Source: a virus
Direction: 5' to 3' (one strand)
Virus record (IMG/VR): IMGVR_UViG_3300010397_000016
Span: 1-51,275 of that record
Length of the DNA stretch: 51,275 nt
Of this stretch, positions 43,448 through 51,135 are shown in pieces. Below the pieces are notes generated by a model. It had not been told where the DNA came from and did no database searches. It saw only the letters and a program-made list of their open reading frames with translations. The position numbers and the translations under genes are program-made. Each line of letters starts with the position of its first letter. Position 1 is the stretch's first letter.

Positions 43448-43816
43448 ATGTCATTTTCGCCATCAGTCGTTAAGCAGAATGTCCTTCAGCAAGGCGGCCA
43501 GGTATTCCCTTATGTTTCCCGCTGGAATGATGTAATATCTCTCGCTGCCGGCGTTGCACAATCCTATGATTTAACCGCTATGCGCGCTGCTGCTGGCCTC
43601 GTAGCTGGTCAATCGGTATTCATTGTATTCGCAGCTGATGCTCCCTTCTGGGCAAACTTCAGCGGCAATGCTGCTGCTATCCCAGCTGCCAACGTGACAG
43701 ACGGGTCAGCTTCTGAATTCTGCCCGAACCAGCGCTACATCGATACCGCTGATACTTCCATCAGCCTAATATCATCCACCGCTTGCAATGTTTCATTGCA
43801 GGTCACACGCCCATAA
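43448..43816 (+). CDS. Probable virion surface protein, 122 residues
   Basis: A beta-rich protein with Ala/Ser/Val bias, no membrane segment and two Cys. It is followed by a second structural-looking gene 15 bases later. Small beta proteins of this type serve as head decoration or fibre base. Assignment by composition and place. Confidence 0.5.
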   Translation: MSFSPSVVKQNVLQQGGQVFPYVSRWNDVISLAAGVAQSYDLTAMRAAAGLVAGQSVFIVFAADAPFWANFSGNAAAIPAANVTDGSASEFCPNQRYIDTADTSISLISSTACNVSLQVTRP

Positions 43817-43831
43817 CGAAAGGAAATCAAC

Positions 43832-44716
43832 ATGGCCGGCACACCAGTTATTTATAACATCGTCAAATCCCTCGAAGGTAATCTCTGCGGCCTTGATGGT
43901 AGTAATGCTCCAAGCAAACTTATTGGAGGGGGCAGCAGTTCGCCTGGAGACTATGCACCTTATATCACTGGCCGCAATCTGCGTGGCCTGCGCCTATTCG
44001 ATATTAATAAATATGGTTTGCAGGGTAGCGATTACAAGCTATCTGCGCCTGTATTCCACAACGATATCTTTGATGACTTCCTCGGTGCTGCTATCAGCAA
44101 CTTCTGGAACAACGTCAAAGGCTCTGATGGTGCCACTGCCGTGGCAATCAACGTACAGACCAACGGTGCTGTCCGTCTGACTACCGGTGCAAATGCCACT
44201 CATACCATGGCTGCCAATGGTGCTCAGTTGGTGGGTGCGCTTAACCTTCTGATATCAGATGCTGGCACGCGCTTTGAAACGCGCCTCGGTGCCTTGTCAG
44301 CTGCTACCGGCCAGAGTATCTGCTTCGGCCTGATCGATAGTTCTTCGCTCAGTGCACCTTTTACCATTACGGGTGCAACTGTCACAGCGAATGCTACCAA
44401 CGCTGCTGCCTTTGTGCAGGATGCTGCAGGTACCAATACCAATCTCACCGCATGCGCTGTTAACGCCGGCGGATCGCCGCAGTCAGTTAACCTGACGCAG
44501 GCTGTACCGTTGTCAGGCTTCAGCATTTACCGCATCGATATTGATGCTGCAGGTAATGCCAACTTCTTTATCGACGGCGCCCTCGTTGCAACGATTGCTC
44601 TTGCGGTAGCCACTACTGCGCGCCTAGCACCATCAGTTGGTGCCTTCTCTGAAGTCACCAGCGGTTCGCAGACCCTCGATATCGATTACATCCTGGCTTC
44701 GAATAACCGCGTCTAA
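43832..44716 (+). CDS. Probable virion surface protein with lectin-like C-terminus
   Basis: A 294-residue protein. Residues 85-290 show the strand pattern of a concanavalin A-like (jelly-roll) domain, with FRIDIDAAGNANFFIDG-type phrases (YRIDIDAAGNANFFIDG near residue 240). The N-terminal 80 residues are likely a virion-binding part. Such proteins decorate capsids or fibres and may bind sugars. It lies upstream of the large terminase. Confidence 0.6.
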   Translation: MAGTPVIYNIVKSLEGNLCGLDGSNAPSKLIGGGSSSPGDYAPYITGRNLRGLRLFDINKYGLQGSDYKLSAPVFHNDIFDDFLGAAISNFWNNVKGSDGATAVAINVQTNGAVRLTTGANATHTMAANGAQLVGALNLLISDAGTRFETRLGALSAATGQSICFGLIDSSSLSAPFTITGATVTANATNAAAFVQDAAGTNTNLTACAVNAGGSPQSVNLTQAVPLSGFSIYRIDIDAAGNANFFIDGALVATIALAVATTARLAPSVGAFSEVTSGSQTLDIDYILASNNRV

Positions 44717-44732
44717 AACATAGGCAGCGAAT

Positions 44733-46382
44733 GTGCAAGGTACACCTGAAATTGTTGATGATCTTCTGAGCAGGTTTGGAAAGCTTCCCGCTACCAAGCT
44801 CAAGAAACTTGCCAAGACCATCAATGATTTCAAGGAGACAATGGCCTTCGTACCTTCCCTTGGACCGCAATACGATGCATGGAAATCAGAAGCAGATATT
44901 CTCCTTTTCGGTGGTTCAGGCGGCGGCGGCAAGACCGCATTAGGCGTAGGGCTGGCGCTTATAGGCCACAAACGCAGCTTGCTCATGCGTCGGCAGGGCA
45001 CCGAACTTCACGGGCTTACGGATGAGGCTATCCGGTTCAATGGCACGAAGGTAGGCTTCAACGGTTCATATCCCCAGAAGCTGCGCACGCGCGATGGCCG
45101 CCTGCTCGAGTTCGGTTCTGCACAATACCCGGATGATGAATTGAAATGGCGTGGTATTCCTCACGATTACCTCTACATCGATGAAGCTGGCGAATGGCTC
45201 GGCGGGATGGTGAGGAACCTTATTGGCTGGGTTCGAAGCAGTGTGGAGGGGCAACGGTGCCGCGTTGTCCTCGGTTCGAACCCGCCAACATCAGCCGATG
45301 GTGAGTGGATGGTGAAGATGTTCGCTCCATGGCTCGATCCGCAGAATGCCCGGCCAGCCGCCCCCGGTGAGTTGCGCTGGTTCGTCATGGACGATGAAAA
45401 CGATATGGAAGTGCCTGGGCCCGGTGAATACACCGCGCAAGGTGTCCTGATAGAAGATCGTGAGGCATATCACAAGGAGCATGGCACCTATGGCCTGCGC
45501 GCTATGTCGCGTACCTTCATCCGCTCCAAGCTTGAGAACAATCCCTTCCTCGCCAATACCGATTACGGTGCCCGCCTAGACATGCTGCCAGAGCCGCTGC
45601 GCTCCGCCGTGCGTGATGGTAACTTCCTCATCTCCCGCCGTGATGCTGACTTCCAGGTTATTCCCACCGATTGGATACGCCAAGCGCAGGCACGCTGGCA
45701 GGACATGCCCCCAGAAGGTGTACCGATGTGCGGCATGGGCGTGGACATTGCGCAGGGCGGCGCCGATAAGACGATCATCGCCACGCGCTATGATGGCTGG
45801 TTCAGCCGGTTCATTGAAGAAGAAGGACACAAGACGCCGACGGGTAACGAGGTTGCCGGCCTAATTGTCGCTAATCGTCGTGACAAAGCCACCATCACCA
45901 TCGACATGGGCGGTGGCTATGGCGGTGCTACTTATCTGCGTCTGAAGGACAACGGGCTCGAGGAGGACGTCGTCGGCTTCAAAGGTGCAGGCGCTACCAC
46001 ACGGCGCTCACAAGACAGCAAGCTGCGCTTCAATAACTGCCGCATCGCTGCTTATTGGAAACTGAGAGAAGCACTTGATCCAGCCCAGCCTGGCGGTTCA
46101 CGCGTGTATCTGCCGCCCGATCCGGAACTGGTCAGCGATCTCACCGCCGTGCGTTTCAAAGAGGATCGCGGTGGTATCGCATGCGCCACCGATAGCACGA
46201 AAGAAATGATAACAAAACGCTTGGGACGCTCTCCGGACAAAGGAGATGCTGTTGTAATGTGCTGGTGGGGTGGTATAAATATCTCGAATATTGAGCATGG
46301 TTGGGGTAAGAATAATAACCACCGCGGCAGTACAAGGCTCAAAGTTAACGTAGGTCACGCCGATAAGAAACGCCGACATTAA
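44733..46382 (+). CDS. terL: Terminase large subunit
   Basis: A 549-residue DNA-packaging motor with GTG start. The ATPase has Walker A GGSGGGGKTA (60-69) and Walker B YLYIDEAGE (147-153). The nuclease domain has the first acidic motif in GVDIAQGGADKTI and a second in TIDMGGGYGG. It drives DNA into the prohead and cuts concatemers. The presence of RecE/RecT and no cos-like site suggests headful or short-repeat packaging; not decided. Confidence 0.95.
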   Translation: MQGTPEIVDDLLSRFGKLPATKLKKLAKTINDFKETMAFVPSLGPQYDAWKSEADILLFGGSGGGGKTALGVGLALIGHKRSLLMRRQGTELHGLTDEAIRFNGTKVGFNGSYPQKLRTRDGRLLEFGSAQYPDDELKWRGIPHDYLYIDEAGEWLGGMVRNLIGWVRSSVEGQRCRVVLGSNPPTSADGEWMVKMFAPWLDPQNARPAAPGELRWFVMDDENDMEVPGPGEYTAQGVLIEDREAYHKEHGTYGLRAMSRTFIRSKLENNPFLANTDYGARLDMLPEPLRSAVRDGNFLISRRDADFQVIPTDWIRQAQARWQDMPPEGVPMCGMGVDIAQGGADKTIIATRYDGWFSRFIEEEGHKTPTGNEVAGLIVANRRDKATITIDMGGGYGGATYLRLKDNGLEEDVVGFKGAGATTRRSQDSKLRFNNCRIAAYWKLREALDPAQPGGSRVYLPPDPELVSDLTAVRFKEDRGGIACATDSTKEMITKRLGRSPDKGDAVVMCWWGGINISNIEHGWGKNNNHRGSTRLKVNVGHADKKRRH

Positions 46383-46394
46383 GAAAGGGACAAT

Positions 46395-46607
46395 ATGACC
46401 AGTCTATTTGATACCAGCGCACCGCCAGTACAGGCTGCTCCGATTATTCCTTCACCGGTAGTGATGCCGACTGAGAACAGCGCCGCTATTCAGGAAGCAA
46501 AGCAGAAGCAGCTGCAGGCGGCCGCCACATCCTCCGGGCGTTCCTCAACCATTCTGAGTATGAACAATAACCAGAATGCCATCGATAAGACGGATACATT
46601 GGGATAG
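46395..46607 (+). CDS. Small conserved phage protein, 70 residues
   Basis: A Pro/Ala/Gln-rich disordered protein ending in a GRSSTILSM motif and DTLG, the mark of a small protein often encoded between terminase and portal in phages. Function unknown. Confidence 0.7.
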   Translation: MTSLFDTSAPPVQAAPIIPSPVVMPTENSAAIQEAKQKQLQAAATSSGRSSTILSMNNNQNAIDKTDTLG

Positions 46608-46610
46608 GTC

Positions 46611-46913
46611 ATGTATACTAATGCCGTAGATATAGAGCAGAAGTTGAGCATTGAAGCCATCAGTAAGGCAATTTCCGCGCTTGAGAGGAATACGGAAAAC
46701 TATCTTGCTAACGAGCTCGATCACATAAAGGTAAGCGATGCAACGGCACTTCGTCTAAAGAATGCCGCCAAAATGATCGAAACAGCCGAAACAAGGAATA
46801 TGATGGCTATGTTCAATGGCGTTAAGGTGGTTACATCAAAATTCTGTCCCGATAATAAGGCGGTGCTGACGGATAGGCATGGCCACGTTATTGGCATATT
46901 GGAGCTTGAATAA
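46611..46913 (+). CDS. Unknown protein, 100 residues
   Basis: Helical first two thirds, then a beta pair (VLTDRHGHVIGILEL). Stop overlaps the portal start. Function unknown. Confidence 0.55.
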   Translation: MYTNAVDIEQKLSIEAISKAISALERNTENYLANELDHIKVSDATALRLKNAAKMIETAETRNMMAMFNGVKVVTSKFCPDNKAVLTDRHGHVIGILELE

Positions 46914-48613
46914 TGCAACAGCGCGCCAAGGATTTAATAGAATACGGAGACATGCTATTCTCCAAGCGCATCGCATTGATGAGCCTATGGCAAGAAATTA
47001 GTGACAATTTTTACAGCGAGCGTGCCGATTTCACCGTGCTGCGTTCCCTTGGCCTCGACTTCGCCTCGATCCTTTCCAGCAGCTTCCCGCTCTTATGTCG
47101 ACGTGAGCTCGGCAACCAGGTTAGCCAGATGCTTCGCCCGCGTGACAAGGACTGGTTCGAGGTCAGCATCTTCCGGGAGGACAAGCTGGACAGCGCCGGC
47201 AAGGCATGGCTGCAGGATAAATCAGAAGTCATGCGCCGTGCGATGTATGACCGTATATCGATGTTCCACCGTGCTGTGGCTGAAGCCGATAATGACTTCG
47301 TCACCTTTGGCCAGTCGGTCAAGACTATCGAGCTCGCGCGTGACAAGCAGAGCCTGCTCTATCGTTGCTGGCACTTGCGTGATACTGCATGGGCTGAGAA
47401 TTACAAAGGCGAAGTGGATATCATACATCGCAAGTCAAACCCGATGGTCACCCAGTTCTGCAAGGAATTCCCCAAATACTGTGCCAGCGGCCCGGCGCAG
47501 CAAAAAATAAAGGAACGCCTTGATAAGGATCCGTTCGGCACCATCGAGTACCGCCATATTGTCATGCCGGCAGATGAATACGACTTCAAGAGCAATGAAT
47601 TTTATAAAGGCATTCGTCTGCGCCATCCCTATGTTTCTATCTACATCGACGTAGAGAACCAGGAGGTTATCGGTGAAGCGGGTATCTGGAACAAGCGTTA
47701 TGTCATCCCTCGCTGGCAAACTGTCAGCGGTTCGCAGTATGCATATTCTCCCGCCACCGTATGTGCCCTCCCTGATGCACGTCTTATACAGGCACTTACG
47801 CTTATATTGCTGGAAGCGGGTGAGAAAGCCGTTACGCCGCCCATGGTTACCCCTGGTGGTGTTATACGTTCTGATGTCAATCTTTATGCGGGTGGGATCA
47901 CCACTTATGACGCTGAATATGATGAAAAGACTGGAGAAGTTCTTCGCATCATCCCGCATGATTATAGTGGTCTCCAGTATGGCGCCAAGCTGCAGGCCGA
48001 CGTCAAAGAAATGATCTACAACGCCTTTTATCTGAATAAGATAGGTCTGCCACCCTTGAACAAAGAGATGACCGCATTCGAGGTAGGCCAGCGTGTCAGC
48101 GAATATGTGCGCAATGCTTTGCCGATCTTTGGGCCCATGGAAGCGGAAGAGAATGGTGCCACCTGCGAGATTACCTTCGATCTCCTCCACCGCTCGGGGA
48201 CATTCGGCGGATTTCACGACATGCCGCAGTCGCTGCGTGGCCAGGATATCCAGTTCAAATTCACTTCACCGCTGCATGGTCTTACTGAAATGCAGAAAGT
48301 TCAGCAGTTCGCTCAGGCCAAGGCAATGCTTGCCGAGGCGGCTGCTATGGATCCGAGTGTGGTCAACATGCTCGATGTCAGGAAAGCAATGCGCGATGCT
48401 CTGGAAGGCGGCGGAACGCCGGAAGCATGGATGCGCACCGATACGCAGATGCGTGATATGGATATTGCCATTAAGAAACAGCAGGAAGTGCAGCAGTTGC
48501 TTGACACCATGAACAAAGGCGCTACCGTTGCCAAGACGATAGGTGACGCCAGCCAGTCATTATCAGGTATGCCTGCGCGCACTTCTGCGCAAGCCGTGCC
48601 ACAGCAGATGTGA
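46913..48613 (+). CDS. Portal protein, T7 gp8-type head-tail connector
   Basis: A 566-residue protein of the podophage head-tail connector family. The opening (YGDMLFSKRIALMSLWQEIS, then DNFYSERADF) and a DKDWFEVSI segment are typical. It forms the dodecameric ring for DNA entry and for tail attachment. Residues 490-566 are Gln/Ala-rich, as is usual for the barrel end. Confidence 0.93.
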   Translation: MQQRAKDLIEYGDMLFSKRIALMSLWQEISDNFYSERADFTVLRSLGLDFASILSSSFPLLCRRELGNQVSQMLRPRDKDWFEVSIFREDKLDSAGKAWLQDKSEVMRRAMYDRISMFHRAVAEADNDFVTFGQSVKTIELARDKQSLLYRCWHLRDTAWAENYKGEVDIIHRKSNPMVTQFCKEFPKYCASGPAQQKIKERLDKDPFGTIEYRHIVMPADEYDFKSNEFYKGIRLRHPYVSIYIDVENQEVIGEAGIWNKRYVIPRWQTVSGSQYAYSPATVCALPDARLIQALTLILLEAGEKAVTPPMVTPGGVIRSDVNLYAGGITTYDAEYDEKTGEVLRIIPHDYSGLQYGAKLQADVKEMIYNAFYLNKIGLPPLNKEMTAFEVGQRVSEYVRNALPIFGPMEAEENGATCEITFDLLHRSGTFGGFHDMPQSLRGQDIQFKFTSPLHGLTEMQKVQQFAQAKAMLAEAAAMDPSVVNMLDVRKAMRDALEGGGTPEAWMRTDTQMRDMDIAIKKQQEVQQLLDTMNKGATVAKTIGDASQSLSGMPARTSAQAVPQQM

Positions 48614-48619
48614 GGATTT

Positions 48620-48802
48620 ATGCCATCATCGACACTTAAACAGGCAAAATTCATGCGGGCAGTATCCCATAATCCGAAGTTCGCCAAGAAAGTTGGTGTG
48701 TCACAAAGCGTGGGCAAAGATTTCGAGGCAGCGGATAAAAAAGAAGGAAAGTTTCAAGGCCGCAAGAAACGTAATACCATTGTCAGTGTGAAAGGATATT
48801 GA
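48620..48802 (+). CDS. Small conserved phage protein, 60 residues
   Basis: Carries KQAKFMRAVSHNPKFAKKVG and QSVGKDF, the core of a short, basic protein found near portal genes in many phages. Function unknown. Confidence 0.75.
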   Translation: MPSSTLKQAKFMRAVSHNPKFAKKVGVSQSVGKDFEAADKKEGKFQGRKKRNTIVSVKGY

Positions 48803-48803
48803 T

Positions 48804-48980
48804 ATGAAAGCTCACTGGATAGCCAAAGCAGTAAGCAAAAACAAAGGCAAATTCTCTGCCAAGGCAAAGAAGGCTGGCAAGAGCACTTCAGAATATGCCC
48901 GCGAAAAGTCCGGCGCTGTCGGCACGCTCGGACGCGAAGCACGCCTTGCTGAAACACTTATCAAGATACACCGCAAATGA
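48804..48980 (+). CDS. Small basic conserved phage protein, 58 residues
   Basis: Begins one base after the previous stop. Begins MKAHWIAKAV and ends in a LGREARLAETLIKIHRK helix, matching small proteins widely found beside the portal and scaffold in phages. Function unknown; perhaps DNA or capsid binding. Confidence 0.75.
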   Translation: MKAHWIAKAVSKNKGKFSAKAKKAGKSTSEYAREKSGAVGTLGREARLAETLIKIHRK

Positions 48981-49192
48981 CCGAAAAACCCCCGAGGAAG
49001 CGTAAGCTCAAAGTCATAAGTATCAATAGGCCTGGAAGGTATATATATAATACGTCCCATGGTTCTGTTAGAGTTTATGGCGAGAATGGCGAAAGCCTGA
49101 CAAATGAGCGCATACTATGGCTCCTTGAGGTAGCGAAGCATGAATTCCTTCAGGAGATAGTCAATGGCACCAGCGAAGACAGTAAATCCTAA
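48977..49192 (+). CDS. Unknown protein, 71 residues
   Basis: ATGA overlap with the gene before. A basic N-terminus (PPRKRKLKV), a beta middle and acidic end. Function unknown. Confidence 0.6.
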   Translation: MTEKPPRKRKLKVISINRPGRYIYNTSHGSVRVYGENGESLTNERILWLLEVAKHEFLQEIVNGTSEDSKS

Positions 49193-49439
49193 AGCACCAG
49201 TTCCAATTCCATCATGGGAGAAACCTGATGCAGCAGCCATGCAGGCGCTCTCCCGCGGTGAAGCAACGCCCGAACAGCAGCGGCGTGCGCTTAACTGGAT
49301 AATACACAAGGCCTGTGCAACTTATGATTTCTGTGATAAGCCAGAAAGTGATCGTCTATCAGCCATATTCGATGGTAGGCGGTTTGCAGGGCTTCAGATA
49401 GTGAAGCTCGTCAATATTAGTATTTCATCAATTAAATAA
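49164..49439 (+). CDS. Bbp19-like virion-associated protein
   Basis: A 91-residue protein with a helix pair and an FDGRRFAGLQIVKLV end, as in the Bbp19 family of small podophage proteins encoded beside scaffold genes. It overlaps the preceding gene by 29 bases. Role unknown. Confidence 0.65.
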   Translation: MAPAKTVNPKAPVPIPSWEKPDAAAMQALSRGEATPEQQRRALNWIIHKACATYDFCDKPESDRLSAIFDGRRFAGLQIVKLVNISISSIK

Positions 49440-49453
49440 CCGGGGAGAAAGTT

Positions 49454-50584
49454 ATGTTTATAAAAGATTTCATGGGCAACGTGTTCCGTATGGCGGATGA
49501 AGGCGGCAGCGGTGGATCGGGTTCATCTGGTGCAGGCGCCGTCGGTGGCGGTAGCGCAGCGGCCGGCGGCCAGGGTGGCGATGGGCAGGGTGCCAGCGGT
49601 GGCTCTGATGGCGGACAAAGCGGCAGCGGTTCACAACAGGGACAAGGTGGAGATCAGAATGGTGATAAAGGTTCTGCCGGTCAAGGCACCGGCGCTGGCG
49701 ATAAGAAGGAAACTATCCTCGGTGATGCCAAGAAAGGAACAGGCGCAGACGATAAAGCGGCTTCAACTCCTGCGGACTGGCCAGCGGACTGGCGACAGAA
49801 AGGAATAACCGCTGCCGGCGTTGCTGATGCTGATAAGCCCAAGGTGTTGGCTATGCTCGAGCGTCTGGGTTCGCCGGGCGATCTGGTGAAGAAGGTGATC
49901 GAGCAGGAAAAGCTGATTGCTCAGACACGCAAGGGCGGCACGCTGGCGAAGGATGCTACACCGGAACAGGTAGCGCAATACCGCAAGGATAACGGCATAC
50001 CAGATACTGCGGAAGGATATGACCTCACGAACCTGCCCAATGGTATTACCGTAGGTGAGCAGGATAAGCCGATTGTAGCGGCATTGCTCGGCACCATGCA
50101 TACCAATAATATGACGCCGGCGCAGGTGCGCGACCTGATGACGTCATATTATCAGCAGGAAGCACAGTTTCTTCGGGATCGTGAAGAGAAGATTGCCGCT
50201 AACAAAACCGAACAGGAAGATGCTCTGCGCAGGGACTGGGGTGATGAATTCCGCAGCAATGTGAATGTCATCTCTAACCTTTCAAATACCTGGTCACAGG
50301 CCACGCAGGAAGCGCTTGCCGGCGCATTGGATAGCAATGGCTTTCCACTGCTTAACAATAAGGACTTCCTCAAAGATATGGCAGTGATCGCCCGTACCAT
50401 AAATCCCATCGACACGGTACCAAGTTCCGGCGCTGGCAATACCATGAATGGTGTCACCGAACGCATTGCAGAGATCGAGAAAAGGATGGTTGATGATCGT
50501 GACGGCTACTTCAAAGATGAAAAGATGCAGGATGAGTATCGTAAGTTGCTTGACTTCAGGGAAAGAAACACGCAAAAGAAGTAG
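49454..50584 (+). CDS. Scaffold / capsid assembly protein
   Basis: A 376-residue protein just before the capsid gene. Residues 10-85 are an extended Gly/Ser/Gln disordered region; residues 100-376 are acidic and helical, with an IPDTAEGYDL motif typical of podophage scaffolds. It guides prohead shape and is lost on maturation. A strong terminator follows, so the capsid is transcribed from its own promoter or by read-through. Confidence 0.75.
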   Translation: MFIKDFMGNVFRMADEGGSGGSGSSGAGAVGGGSAAAGGQGGDGQGASGGSDGGQSGSGSQQGQGGDQNGDKGSAGQGTGAGDKKETILGDAKKGTGADDKAASTPADWPADWRQKGITAAGVADADKPKVLAMLERLGSPGDLVKKVIEQEKLIAQTRKGGTLAKDATPEQVAQYRKDNGIPDTAEGYDLTNLPNGITVGEQDKPIVAALLGTMHTNNMTPAQVRDLMTSYYQQEAQFLRDREEKIAANKTEQEDALRRDWGDEFRSNVNVISNLSNTWSQATQEALAGALDSNGFPLLNNKDFLKDMAVIARTINPIDTVPSSGAGNTMNGVTERIAEIEKRMVDDRDGYFKDEKMQDEYRKLLDFRERNTQKK

Positions 50585-50607
50585 GTTCGTTACAGTACAG
50601 CACCTTG

Positions 50608-50642
50608 GGCGGAAGGCATAAAAACCTTCCGCCTCTTTTTTG
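50608..50642 (+). terminator. Rho-independent terminator after scaffold
   Basis: A 9-bp GGCGGAAGG / CCTTCCGCC stem with an 8-base loop, followed by TCTTTTTT. Confidence 0.93.
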
Positions 50643-50648
50643 CCAATT

Positions 50649-50825
50649 TTACCAGCGCTGTTTCTTCTTTCTACCGATGTGAAAACAATGACAATGCGGG
50701 CATTTATAGACACACATCGGGTCAGAGAAGTTTGTTTTTTTCATAGCAATGAAGGCTATTTGTGCGCTCGAATGTTTTTTCTTACTGCCACACTGTAGCC
50801 TTCTGATACGCCGTTTGCTTGCCAT
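50649..50825 (-). CDS. Small basic Cys/His protein, 58 residues
   Basis: Read against the late operon. It has a basic start (ASKRRIRRL), one CGSKKKH and then KCPHCHCFHIGR near the end, a zinc-ribbon half typical of small phage proteins whose last part reads CxxCxxxHxG. A palindromic element 32 bases upstream of its start may control it. Function unknown. Confidence 0.6.
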   Translation of the reverse strand: MASKRRIRRLQCGSKKKHSSAQIAFIAMKKTNFSDPMCVYKCPHCHCFHIGRKKKQRW

Positions 50826-50856
50826 TAATTCGGTGATTTTATTACTCGGTTAGCGT

Positions 50857-50870
50857 ATGATTATAATCCC
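50857..50870. promoter_or_regulatory. Palindromic element upstream of the capsid leader
   Basis: ATGATTATAATCCC, 12 of 14 bases, between the leftward small gene and the capsid leader. It stands at another divergent point. Confidence 0.5.
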
Positions 50871-50906
50871 ATATTGACGTTTATCAATAAAAATGAGATT
50901 ATTAGC

Positions 50907-51038
50907 GTGTTCAGAAGACATGGTCACCCTCGTAAGAGCACCGTAAATCTGAAAGCCAAAAGCGTAAGGCGCTTGCAAAGAGCAAGTCTCGGCTCCCCTC
51001 AAAGGACACCCCGAGCCCTCCAAGCCGGTCACCCCTGA
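50907..51038 (+). CDS. Candidate 43-residue basic peptide in the capsid leader
   Basis: A GTG-initiated frame rich in Arg, Lys and Pro with no good ribosome site. The same stretch folds into several short hairpins (AAGCG/CGCTT, CTTGC/GCAAG, CTCGG/CCGAG). It may be an RNA element instead of a gene. Confidence 0.25.
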   Translation: MFRRHGHPRKSTVNLKAKSVRRLQRASLGSPQRTPRALQAGHP

Positions 51039-51078
51039 AGCGATGGATGAAGTATTCCATAACTTAGACGGTACCCGC

Positions 51079-51117
51079 CCGACGGTGCATAGTGCACATG
51101 ATTAGGCTGCCCGTCGG
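51079..51117 (+). other. Structured leader of the capsid gene
   Basis: A 7-bp stem (CCGACGG, 51079-51085, with CCGTCGG, 51111-51117) encloses a second small hairpin (TGCA-TAG-TGCA). It ends four bases before the AAAGGGG ribosome site of the capsid gene. It could stabilise the message or serve in translational feedback. Confidence 0.6.
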
Positions 51118-51135
51118 ATTAAAGGGGCCACCACA

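Noticed and set aside
47435-48217. A 260-codon minus-strand frame inside the portal gene
   Set aside because: The portal family match on the + strand is strong, and the antisense frame has no start signal or motif.
1750-49862. Frequent CTCGAG hexamers
   Set aside because: About a dozen were seen and about 12.5 are expected in 51 kb, so there is no excess.
50850-51032. A 60-codon minus-strand frame over the capsid leader
   Set aside because: No ribosome site; it covers an operator-like palindrome and several hairpins, so an RNA or control role is likelier.
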